Virus record (IMG/VR): IMGVR_UViG_3300021963_000575
Location: 1-26,099 of that record
Length of the DNA stretch: 26,099 nt
From: a virus
Strand: one strand, 5' to 3'
Notes under the pieces: generated by a model
Told to the model about the DNA's origin: nothing
Database searches by the model: none
What the model saw: only the letters and a program-made list of their open reading frames with translations
Shown here: piece after piece, positions 6,303 through 13,219 of the stretch
Position numbering within the stretch: position 1 is the stretch's first letter
How the letters are laid out: the number at the start of each line of letters is the position of its first letter
Position numbers and translations under genes: made by a program

Positions 6303-7739
6303 ATGAGTACCCCAATACCTACGACCACGCTTCTTCCACACCAGGAGGAGGCTGTGGGCTTTGTCCTCGCCAACCAGCATGCTTATCTTGCCCTTGATAT
6401 GGGCTTAGGTAAGACTGCTGTGGCCATCAGTGTCATCTCTCGTGTAGCTGAGCGTGGCCTTGCGCCAGCATTGGTGGTGGTGCCTCCATCCCTACGCACA
6501 ACGTGGGTCAAGGAGGTAGCCAAGTTTGCGCCCCACCTGACTACCCATGTCATCAAGGGTATGCAGACTAACCCTCTGCCACTTGCTGACGTGTACATCA
6601 TTGGTGACTCAGTCATCAGTGAGTGGGTAGACCCCAAGGATCCCAACTCACTGCTAGGTAAGTTCAGGGTGATCGTGGTAGACGAAGCGCATCGAGAGAA
6701 GAACTTCAGCGCCAGACGTACCAAGGCGGTCATGCGATTGGCCAACACAGTCAATGGCATACGGCTGCTCATGTCAGGTACCCCAGTACCTAACGGACGC
6801 AACCAGGAGATCGGTACTCAGATCGACATCCTTGGTGACAAGGCATGGAAGGCAATCGGCGGTAAGAGTAAGTTCTGGAACTACTACTGCCCTGTAGAGC
6901 GTGACGCCAACGGCAAGCTAAACAAGTACGGTAAGCGTGCCAACATCGACTCGCTCGGGCTCCATGAGGCGCTGACGTCTTCGTTCATGCACCGTCGCAA
7001 ACGTGGTGATGTCCTAAATCTGCCCAACAAGGGTCGCGCACCTTTGTACACCGAGGGTATGGGTAAGGCTGTCGACGACTATCTACTAGCCGAGCGTGAC
7101 CTTATCTCTTACCTGGCTGGTGAGGGTAAGAACTGGCGTGCGGCTGTACGTAACGAGGCGCTGGTAAAGATCACCACCATGCGCAAGCTCGCTGGTGAGT
7201 GCAAGGTCAAAGCCGTTATCGAACATGCCAAAGAGTTCCTTAACGACACAAAGCATAACGACGTACCCCCTGGCCTGTTCATCGTGGCTGAGCATCACAG
7301 TGTGATGCAGCCGTTGTTTGAGGGGTTAGAGAGTTACGGTGCTGTCATGTACAACGGTTACATGAAAGACTTCGAGAAAGACGAATCGGTAGAGCTGTTC
7401 ACCAACGGTGATGCTCGGGTGCTCATCGGGCAGATCAAATCAGTTGGTGTAGGGCTTACCCTGCACGGTGGAGGGAGGAACCACAATGTAATCATCGCAC
7501 AACTACCTTGGTCGCCTGCGGATCTAACCCAGGCAGAGGACAGGTTGCACCGCATCGGGCAAATATCAGACGTTGATGTCGAGATATGCCTGGCCAGTAT
7601 TGATGGCACCTGGACTATCGACGAACGCCTGTGGGCGCTTCTTGAACAGAAAGCGTTTTCATCAGGAGAGATCGTCGATGGTAAGGGAGAGTTCTTACTA
7701 GACGAACTCCAGGACAGCCTCATCGACACCTACCGCTAG
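6303..7739 (+). CDS. SNF2-type DEAH-box helicase/translocase
   Basis: This 478-residue superfamily 2 ATPase has motif I DMGLGKT at residues 32-38, motif Ia around VVVPPSL (58-64), motif II DEAH at 127-130, motif III SGTP at 158-161, and motif VI QAEDRLHRIGQ at about 410-420. Motif VI, GVGLTL and AQLPWSPADLTQAEDR are characteristic of the SNF2 group, close to the SMARCAL1/HARP-like branch. Such proteins move on dsDNA and can anneal strands or displace proteins, and phages use them in replication or recombination. No extra DNA-binding domain is visible. The TAG stop lies in the CTAG-N3-CTAG site at 7736-7746, which also runs into the ribosome site of the next gene. Confidence 0.92.
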   Translation: MSTPIPTTTLLPHQEEAVGFVLANQHAYLALDMGLGKTAVAISVISRVAERGLAPALVVVPPSLRTTWVKEVAKFAPHLTTHVIKGMQTNPLPLADVYIIGDSVISEWVDPKDPNSLLGKFRVIVVDEAHREKNFSARRTKAVMRLANTVNGIRLLMSGTPVPNGRNQEIGTQIDILGDKAWKAIGGKSKFWNYYCPVERDANGKLNKYGKRANIDSLGLHEALTSSFMHRRKRGDVLNLPNKGRAPLYTEGMGKAVDDYLLAERDLISYLAGEGKNWRAAVRNEALVKITTMRKLAGECKVKAVIEHAKEFLNDTKHNDVPPGLFIVAEHHSVMQPLFEGLESYGAVMYNGYMKDFEKDESVELFTNGDARVLIGQIKSVGVGLTLHGGGRNHNVIIAQLPWSPADLTQAEDRLHRIGQISDVDVEICLASIDGTWTIDERLWALLEQKAFSSGEIVDGKGEFLLDELQDSLIDTYR

Positions 7740-7746
7740 TAGCTAG
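7736..7746. repeat. CTAG-N3-CTAG site 8
   Basis: Reads CTAGTAGCTAG then G; its rightmost bases begin the ribosome site of the next gene, and the left ones hold the SNF2 stop. It is the only site lacking a following C on the plus strand. Confidence 0.65.
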
Positions 7747-7754
7747 GAGAAACC

Positions 7755-7943
7755 ATGCCAATCATCAAGTCATCCTCCAAGGGTGAGCAACTCACCACGG
7801 TGATCTTCACGGAGCAGGAGATCAAGTCATTGATCCACCTGCTTGCCAGCGGGTCATTCAATGCCGACGACGAAACGTACGACGCAGTCGAGTCTTTGCA
7901 AGACATGTTGTACGCATTCGCCATCGACGTTAATTACGTGTGA
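7755..7943 (+). CDS. Small acidic protein, last gene before a terminator
   Basis: This 62-residue protein has the ribosome site TAGGAGAAACC. A predicted strand (LTTVIFTEQEIKSLIHLL) and a helix rich in Asp, Glu and Ala follow. The family is not recognised. The stop TGA and the last codons lie inside the left arm of the 15-bp terminator hairpin, so the 3' end is shaped by the terminator. Confidence 0.75.
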   Translation: MPIIKSSSKGEQLTTVIFTEQEIKSLIHLLASGSFNADDETYDAVESLQDMLYAFAIDVNYV

Positions 7944-7963
7944 CTTCGGTCACACGTAATTAA
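7930..7963 (+). terminator. 15-bp hairpin with C(TTCG)G loop
   Basis: A perfect 15-bp inverted repeat, 7930-7944 and 7949-7963, is closed by the exceptionally stable C(UUCG)G tetraloop. The lower stem is A/T-only (TTAATTA), giving a short U-containing tail on either strand, so it can act in both directions. It separates the SNF2 unit from the MoxR/VWA unit. The left arm includes the stop codon of the preceding gene. Confidence 0.85.
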
Positions 7964-7972
7964 TTGCAACGA

Positions 7973-7996
7973 CCTACCTTATGCAGATAAGGTGGG
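7973..7996 (+). promoter_or_regulatory. Inverted repeat and possible promoter ahead of the MoxR gene
   Basis: ACCTTAT and ATAAGGT (7976-7982 and 7987-7993) form a perfect 7-bp repeat around GCAG, extendable to 10 bp with one G-T pair. TTGCAA at 7964-7969, spaced 17 bases from ATAAGG, could be a -35/-10 pair, although this -10 is weak. Its place between a strong terminator and a gene supports a promoter with an overlapping operator. A 5' RNA hairpin is the alternative. Confidence 0.4.
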
Positions 7997-8028
7997 GTAC
8001 ACCACCAACAACAACAAGGAGAACCACA

Positions 8029-9234
8029 ATGGTTGCAGCCAAGGCCCTGCACAAGGGCATGTCTGTCATCGTCAACTCGGGACCTTTCAAGGGGCTGACG
8101 GCTACTGTCATCAACCCCGAGGTGTTTCCCGACGGACACCCTGACCAGCGCAAGGTTGTTGTCGATATCAATGGCGTTGGGGAAGTCAACATCATCCCCA
8201 AGCAGTTGAACATCGGCACCGGCCTTACCCCCACGGTCAGCACGACGACCACCCACGACGAGCCTTACCTCAAGGCGCCCAAGGTGGTTTCGGCCACCAC
8301 CCCCATCACCTCCCTCGACGACCCGGCACTTGACCGTTGGCGTCCGTCCCGTCCCAACCTGCTCAAGGAGTACGTCAGCCGTACCCTTCCTGACGGCAAG
8401 ATTGACACCGACGTCATGCTCACTATGTGGCGTGACGCACGTGTCAACGGGTATGCCCCCAACGTTGGGCTTGTCGGTGACACCAGCACCGGTAAGACCA
8501 TGCTCGTAGAAGTCATGGCCCATCTCGTCGCTAAGGAGATGGGGTTGTCCAAGCCCCTCCCCATCTTCCTGCTCGCGGGTGACAGCGCTATCACTGACCA
8601 CGACATGTTCGGCCAGTACCGTCCTGACGAGAACGGCGACCTGGTGTGGATGGAAGGCATCGTTGCGCTAGCCGCTAGGCTCGGCGGTATCTTGTACCTT
8701 GACGAAATCAATGCCATGCCTGGCAACGTTACGTCAGCCCTCCACCCTCTGTGTGACGACCGACGTCAGTTCGTCAACATCCGTCGCCCAGTCGATGACG
8801 GCCACGGTGGCAAGATGGCCGAGGTTGTGTACGCCAGTCGTGACCTGTGGATCATCTCCACTTACAACCCCGGTTATGCAGGTATGTCTCGTACCAACGA
8901 GGCTTTCGCTGCCAGGTTTGAATGGTTGCCGTGGGATTACAACGACGACGTTGAGCGTAAGCTCATCAAGTCGCCTGCTATCCGACTGCTTGGCCAGGCA
9001 CTGCGCAGTGCACGTGACACCCGTGCCATCTCCACTCCGGTGGGTACCTCTGCACTTCAGAGGCTCGAGCGCAACGTCGCACTCTTCGGAGTTGACTTCG
9101 CACTCTTCGCCTTTGCTGGGCGCTTTACCTCCAAGTCCGAGAAGGCTGTGGTTGACACCATCATCGAGGATCGTAGTATCCGAGTGATGCTCAACACCGA
9201 GGTGTCCTCACCCAAAGAACCAGACACCAACTGA
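8029..9234 (+). CDS. MoxR-type AAA+ ATPase with N-terminal KOW-like domain
   Basis: This 401-residue protein has a KOW/SH3-like N-terminal segment (residues 7-60, KGMSVIVNSGPFKGLTATV) and an AAA+ core with Walker A GDTSTGKT at 150-157, Walker B ILYLDEINAM at about 220-229, and a sensor region with ISTYNPGYAG. The wording LDEINAM and NPGY is typical of MoxR/CobS/GvpN-type ATPases. These pair with VWA-domain proteins to insert metals or remodel complexes, and a VWA gene follows directly. The start is the ATG after ACAACAAGGAGAACCAC; the frame is open to 7981, through the inverted repeat. A reverse-oriented CTAG-N3-CTAG site lies at 8668. Confidence 0.92.
   Translation: MVAAKALHKGMSVIVNSGPFKGLTATVINPEVFPDGHPDQRKVVVDINGVGEVNIIPKQLNIGTGLTPTVSTTTTHDEPYLKAPKVVSATTPITSLDDPALDRWRPSRPNLLKEYVSRTLPDGKIDTDVMLTMWRDARVNGYAPNVGLVGDTSTGKTMLVEVMAHLVAKEMGLSKPLPIFLLAGDSAITDHDMFGQYRPDENGDLVWMEGIVALAARLGGILYLDEINAMPGNVTSALHPLCDDRRQFVNIRRPVDDGHGGKMAEVVYASRDLWIISTYNPGYAGMSRTNEAFAARFEWLPWDYNDDVERKLIKSPAIRLLGQALRSARDTRAISTPVGTSALQRLERNVALFGVDFALFAFAGRFTSKSEKAVVDTIIEDRSIRVMLNTEVSSPKEPDTN
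8668..8678 (-). repeat. CTAG-N3-CTAG site 9
   Basis: On the minus strand it reads CTAGCGGCTAG then C, the same core as site 6, inside the MoxR gene. Confidence 0.65.
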
Positions 9235-9246
9235 TAAGGAGTAACC

Positions 9247-11307
9247 ATGTCAATGTTTGAAGAGGTTATACCTCATAACGACGAAGACATAGATGATGAC
9301 TCGCTGTCCCCCCAGCTAGCGGGTAGGCAAGTGATGACTCGTAAGGAGCTCATCAACTCTCGGGCCCGTATGCGTAATGCGGTTAACCGTGATGCCAAAG
9401 AAGCTGAAGAGCGTGCTCGCAACACTGCCTCGATGCTTCTTTCGTACAACGAGCGTGAGGACTGGTACCGCCAACGTAATGAACGGCGTAACAAATATGA
9501 GAGTGTTGCTTACGGCGTAACGAACATGGCCAACAAGGTGTTACAGAGCCTTGATATCAATGTTCCTCTGCGTGTCGATGCTGACCCACACACCCGCAGC
9601 TACGGCATCACCGACTACGAGTCAATCGACATAACGCTTCACATTCCGGAAAGCGATATCGATACCGTCAGCAACACAGAAGTGTTGTCCGACCTGGTGT
9701 TTAAAGCCAAGGGTATGGTGTACCACGAAGGTGGCCATATCATGTGGACCTACCCCTTTGACAACCTTGTCACGGAGGTTACGGGCATGATCGGTACGGA
9801 CGGTTGTGCCTCCATCATCAAGTCGGTAATCGGTGAGTACGTAGCTAAGCATGCACCATCATTGCTTAGTGATTACACCGATATGGTGTCTAAGTACTCC
9901 ATAAGCCATTTCATCACCCGCATGATGTTCCCAGCTTGGGGCGTACTTGAAGACCAACGCATGGAGACTGCCATGTGTTATACCTCACCAATCATGTCTC
10001 GGTACTTCACCGAGATTGTGTTGGCATGCGTCATTGATCCGCAACACCCAGGTACTGCCTGGCCATGGGTTGCTGGGCGCACCTACTTGCCGAGCAACAT
10101 CCGTCAACTTCTCAGAGAATTGGCTGAGACTAACGGGTTCAGCCAAGTCATCGACGACATAAACGAGCAAGTGTTCAAGTACCGTAAGTCAAACGATGTA
10201 CTTGAGATGTTCGAATGTGTAGTTCGTATGTCTGAACTCATGTACATTTGGTATCAGGGGTGCCCTAGTGAAACCAAGCAGCCCCGCAACGAGCACGGTA
10301 GTAAGTCTGGTAGTGGTGGTGCTAAACAGTTGCCTGTTGTACCTAACCCATATGAACACGATATGGAGCAGCCCAACAAGGTCAAGGGTAGCCAATCCCC
10401 CAGCGAAGGCCAGGGAGAGGAACAGGACAAGGGCGAGGGTGACCCCCAATCCAGTGGTCCATCAACTTCCGGTGACCTAGCCAGTCAGTACGGCAAGCTT
10501 GCTGACAACGAGCGTGCCAAGCAGGCCAACGCTACACGCAAAGACGAGGTTGACTCAGTGGCGTCTGATATCAACAAGCATCGCAATGCTGATATCAAAC
10601 CGTATGCTAACCCATACGCAATGTCATCCGATGAGGTAGAGAAGACCAAGGTTGTGGCTAACGGTATGATCTCGGTGCTTGAGTCGCTTCACTCACAGGT
10701 TGACCCCAGCTGGAGGTTCTACCAAGAGCATGGTGTGCTTGACCCCGTAGCGTTCAGCATGGCTGAGCCCGGTGATGACCGTTACTGGTCAGGCCTCGAC
10801 GATATCGGTGCTAATGGGCATAACCTTGCGGTGTCGATCTTGTTGGACGTATCGGGTTCCATGGGTGGCCATGCTGAGGAACTGTCTATATCAGCTATGG
10901 GTATTCGCAAGGCTTGTGAGTACTTCTCCATCCCGTGTACTATCACTACGTTCAGCGACTTAGCTAGGATGTTTGTTGAGGGAGACACCGAAGAGGCGGA
11001 CTTCATATCCATCTCCGTGGGCGGTGGCACTAACGTGTATGGTGCCATCAGTAAAATGCCTGACCAAACATACGGCAAGCAGAACCACTTAGTGCTCATC
11101 TTGACTGACGGCGAATGGTCTGATGTCGAGGACATCCGACCGTGGGTTGACAACAACAAGTACATCATCTTGGTTGGCTTTAGGATGTACGACCAAGCAA
11201 TCAACAAGATGCGCAAGAAGGGTGCCAACGAGGTGATCAACATCAACGAACTCAGTAAGCTTCCTCAGCTTATGACTAGTGCGCTAGCTGGGTTCATGGC
11301 CAAATGA
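9247..11307 (+). CDS. VWA (CobT-like) protein with HEXXH motif
   Basis: This is a 686-residue partner for the MoxR-type ATPase. Residues 1-330 include HEGGH at 160-164 and LEDQRME at 234-240. That pairing is found in CobT-like and predicted metallopeptidase proteins and could bind zinc, with Glu161 as catalytic residue. Residues about 335-440 are a disordered linker rich in Gly, Ser, Glu, Gln and Pro. The C-terminal VWA domain has the MIDAS motif DVSGSMGG at 534-541, a GGTN segment and LILTDGEW. In CobS/CobT the pair drives cobalt insertion; in phages the substrate is unknown. The gene starts after TAAGGAGTAACC, 12 bases from the MoxR stop, so they are one unit. Confidence 0.9.
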   Translation: MSMFEEVIPHNDEDIDDDSLSPQLAGRQVMTRKELINSRARMRNAVNRDAKEAEERARNTASMLLSYNEREDWYRQRNERRNKYESVAYGVTNMANKVLQSLDINVPLRVDADPHTRSYGITDYESIDITLHIPESDIDTVSNTEVLSDLVFKAKGMVYHEGGHIMWTYPFDNLVTEVTGMIGTDGCASIIKSVIGEYVAKHAPSLLSDYTDMVSKYSISHFITRMMFPAWGVLEDQRMETAMCYTSPIMSRYFTEIVLACVIDPQHPGTAWPWVAGRTYLPSNIRQLLRELAETNGFSQVIDDINEQVFKYRKSNDVLEMFECVVRMSELMYIWYQGCPSETKQPRNEHGSKSGSGGAKQLPVVPNPYEHDMEQPNKVKGSQSPSEGQGEEQDKGEGDPQSSGPSTSGDLASQYGKLADNERAKQANATRKDEVDSVASDINKHRNADIKPYANPYAMSSDEVEKTKVVANGMISVLESLHSQVDPSWRFYQEHGVLDPVAFSMAEPGDDRYWSGLDDIGANGHNLAVSILLDVSGSMGGHAEELSISAMGIRKACEYFSIPCTITTFSDLARMFVEGDTEEADFISISVGGGTNVYGAISKMPDQTYGKQNHLVLILTDGEWSDVEDIRPWVDNNKYIILVGFRMYDQAINKMRKKGANEVININELSKLPQLMTSALAGFMAK

Positions 11308-11345
11308 TCATCGTAAGCAGTAACACAACAGAAAGGGATATCATC

Positions 11346-11702
11346 ATGAATGATTCACTAGAAGACACCGCCAGGGAATACCTTGGTGTTAAGCGGGCAA
11401 TCGACGACTTGACCGAGAGGCTCAAGGGCCTTGATAAGTCCATCAAGCAGATGATGGTCGATCAAGACCTCAAGAAGCTCAGCCTCGATGGTAAGTCAAT
11501 TAGCCTTGTGCAGTACCCACAACGATCCTTCAAGATCGACGAGCTGCGTAAGCTGATCTCGGCTTCTACCTTCAACTTGGTAACGGAGCCCAAAGTATCC
11601 ACAGAGATGTTCGACTCAGCAGTCAATGTTGGCAAGATCTCTCAAGAAGTTGCTGACCAAGTCACCGTCAAGACTCCGGTGGCTCAACTCAGGGTCAAGT
11701 AA
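11346..11702 (+). CDS. Coiled-coil hypothetical protein
   Basis: This 118-residue protein has a likely coiled-coil at residues 5-45 (ERLKGLDKSIKQMM) and a basic C-terminal half with SISLVQYPQRSF. It resembles small phage proteins of unknown role found near replication genes. The frame also opens at ATG 11304, which would overlap the VWA stop (ATGA) and add 14 residues. The ATG at 11346 is preferred because GAAAGGGA lies 6 bases upstream. It ends the unit before the structured non-coding region. Confidence 0.8.
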   Translation: MNDSLEDTAREYLGVKRAIDDLTERLKGLDKSIKQMMVDQDLKKLSLDGKSISLVQYPQRSFKIDELRKLISASTFNLVTEPKVSTEMFDSAVNVGKISQEVADQVTVKTPVAQLRVK

Positions 11703-11712
11703 CAAGGCGTAA

Positions 11713-11889
11713 GGGCAAGATAACCGACCTCCCGCCTCTCACTCCTTTCTGAGGTGGAGCTTGCCCTCCCCTGGCCGAGTGACGCACAATGCCTCTGTAG
11801 GGTTTGTTGCGCCTGCAAGTCATAGTGCTACAGCACTTGGCCAGGGGTGAGTTCGGTTAGACTGAAGCACAGCGCAATCGTGGCGCTGT
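11713..11889 (+). ncRNA. Structured RNA ahead of the HNH gene (hairpin, three-way junction, hairpin)
   Basis: The 201-base gap before the HNH gene is dense in perfect pairings. GGGCAAG (11713-11719) pairs with CTTGCCC (11760-11766), with an inner pairing at 11727-11731 and 11751-11755. One base later CCCCTGGCC (11768-11776) pairs with GGCCAGGGG (11839-11847). This encloses two arms: CGCACAA (11783-11789) with TTG and TGCG at 11804-11811, and AGTGC with GCACT (11824-11837). A third hairpin at 11869-11889 has the AATCGTG loop. CCCTCC at 11764-11769 is complementary to GGAGGG in the ribosome site at 11895-11900, so an alternative fold could hide that site. A leader or cis-regulatory RNA is inferred. 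Confidence 0.6.
11869..11889 (+). repeat. AATCGTG-loop hairpin, copy 2
   Basis: A perfect 7-bp stem surrounds the loop AATCGTG (11876-11882). Compared with copy 1 at 3429-3445, pairs 4 and 5 from the loop change from C-G and G-C to G-C and A-T, so pairing is preserved while sequence changes. The ribosome site AAAGGAGGG and the HNH start follow within 15 bases. Confidence 0.6.
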
Positions 11890-11903
11890 CCAAAGGAGGG
11901 TCT

Positions 11904-12374
11904 ATGAGCCTGTGTCGTGGTCCGGTGTGTAACCGCAAAGTCGTATCAAAAGGGTTATGCGCTGCTCACTATAAGCAAATGCAACGAGATGGCGTGTTGC
12001 ACGTCATCGAAGATTCCAAGCTGCCAGAAGATAAGTTCTGGAAGAACATAAAAAAGACAGACGATGGGTGTTGGCTGTGGACAGGGCCTGTGGATAAGGG
12101 TTATGGCCGCATGTACGTGGGCAATAAGGCGTACCAAGTACACCGCTGGTCATATGAACAGCATAAGCACGTAAGCCTTACCAAGGCAGAGACATTAGAT
12201 CACCTATGCCGTAACACTACGTGCTGTAACCCAGAGCATCTCGAGAAGGTGTCGTTGATCGAGAACATCGAGAGGCAGCACCTGTACCACGCCCTTAACG
12301 CGGAGATCAAACGCCTAAGGGATTTCCTAACCGATATCGGATACAACCCCGACACCTTACAAAAGGAGATGTAA
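11904..12374 (+). CDS. HNH endonuclease (HNH_3 type)
   Basis: This 156-residue protein starts after AAAGGAGGG; the frame runs open to 11847, through the hairpin. Residues 1-30 form a small zinc-finger-like segment (CRGPVC, GLCAAHY). The nuclease core has the HNH_3 pattern FWKNIKK..DGCWLWTG..DKGYG, then HRWSYE, then DHLCRNTTCCNPEHL with the catalytic His and metal-binding residues, then LIENIERQ. The C-terminal 30 residues look helical. Proteins of this type are free-standing homing endonucleases or nicking enzymes in many phages. The stop overlaps the next start (TAATG). The strongly folded leader is unusual for such genes. Confidence 0.9.
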   Translation: MSLCRGPVCNRKVVSKGLCAAHYKQMQRDGVLHVIEDSKLPEDKFWKNIKKTDDGCWLWTGPVDKGYGRMYVGNKAYQVHRWSYEQHKHVSLTKAETLDHLCRNTTCCNPEHLEKVSLIENIERQHLYHALNAEIKRLRDFLTDIGYNPDTLQKEM

Positions 12375-12628
12375 TGACCGAAGTAATCCATCCGCACAAG
12401 CTCGATGAGTTTGACGACACTGAAGTGCAGGAGTACCTGCGTAACCCAAACAAATGCCCTTACTGCCGTAGTACGCACATCTGTAGGACCGGAGCTGACT
12501 GGGAGGAAGTTGACTTCGTTACCCACGTAATCAGGTGCTATGACTGCGAGCACCGGTGGGCCGAGGTATATAACCTCGTAGCTATCGAGCCCTACGGGGA
12601 AGACCCCTGCGACGACGAACCGTTCTGA
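12374..12628 (+). CDS. Zinc-ribbon protein
   Basis: This is an 84-residue acidic protein with two CxxC knuckles, CPYC at residues 28-31 and CYDC at about 56-59, followed by HRWAEVYNL. That is the usual form of a four-Cys zinc ribbon like those in small phage regulators. No enzymatic domain is present. It is translationally coupled to the HNH gene through TAATG. It may bind nucleic acid or host RNA polymerase, but this is inference. Confidence 0.82.
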   Translation: MTEVIHPHKLDEFDDTEVQEYLRNPNKCPYCRSTHICRTGADWEEVDFVTHVIRCYDCEHRWAEVYNLVAIEPYGEDPCDDEPF

Positions 12629-12648
12629 CAACAACAAGGAGAACCACC

Positions 12649-12870
12649 ATGAACACCAGACATTACTCACACCTTGACCACCTGATTGGCAAACGTGTGC
12701 GGCTTCAATATACAAATGACCCTTACACTGATTTGAAACAAGGTGATGAGGGGGTTGTCCAATTCATTGACGACCTTGGTACCGTTCACGTCAAGTGGGA
12801 CAACGGTAGTTCAATGGGGCTTATCACCTCTGAAGGTGACCGGTTTGTTGTACTAAAAGAGGAGGAATGA
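12649..12870 (+). CDS. DUF4314 protein
   Basis: This 73-residue protein matches DUF4314 closely: IGKRVRLQYTNDPYTDLKQG, DEGVV..IDDLGTVHVKWDNG and SSMGLI..GDRF. It is a small SH3-like barrel found in phages and Gram-positive mobile DNA, with no established function. The ribosome site is ACAACAAGGAGAACCACC, nearly the same leader as that of the MoxR gene. Its stop overlaps the following start. Confidence 0.9.
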   Translation: MNTRHYSHLDHLIGKRVRLQYTNDPYTDLKQGDEGVVQFIDDLGTVHVKWDNGSSMGLITSEGDRFVVLKEEE

Positions 12871-13217
12871 TGTTTAGGTACCACGACGATGAGGATTACT
12901 ACGACCGCCCAGACCCGGTGTATGCCCGTGGCTGTAGATGTAACAGCCTGTCAGAAGAGCCGTGTAGCTACTGTCAGGGTGACTACACATGCCCTGGTGG
13001 GTGTGGACACTCAGCAGGTGACTGCCAGTGTCCCCCAGTATGGGACGATCTTTCTGAAGAAGACCAGATGAAAAGAATCAAAGAGGCATTTGAGTATCTG
13101 TGTGACCGTGGCGAAGTGCCTTACGGGATCATGGTTGGAGACGATGGTACTTGGGACACTTACGACCCGGCTATCGAGTTGGCCGAAGAATGGTATGACC
13201 ACGAAAGGGTAGGGTAA
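12867..13217 (+). CDS. Cysteine-rich hypothetical protein
   Basis: This 116-residue protein starts at the first ATG of an ATGATG that overlaps the DUF4314 stop. Residues 22-55 hold eight or more cysteines in CxC and CxxC pairs (GCRCNS, PCSYCQG, CPGGCGHS, CQCPP), suggesting one or two bound zinc ions. The C-terminal half is an acidic helical domain. The family is not recognised; co-location with the zinc-ribbon gene suggests a small nucleic-acid or protein-binding module. Confidence 0.8.
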   Translation: MMFRYHDDEDYYDRPDPVYARGCRCNSLSEEPCSYCQGDYTCPGGCGHSAGDCQCPPVWDDLSEEDQMKRIKEAFEYLCDRGEVPYGIMVGDDGTWDTYDPAIELAEEWYDHERVG

Positions 13218-13219
13218 CA

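Noticed and set aside
7981-8028. Longer N terminus of the MoxR-type protein from ATG 7981
   Set aside because: It would start inside the inverted repeat with no ribosome site, while ATG 8029 has AAGGAGAACCAC.
11703-12374. Group I intron or IscB-like RNA with the HNH gene
   Set aside because: The genes on both sides are complete, with no split exon. The HNH protein has no RuvC part and is only 156 residues. The leader is too short for a full intron core.
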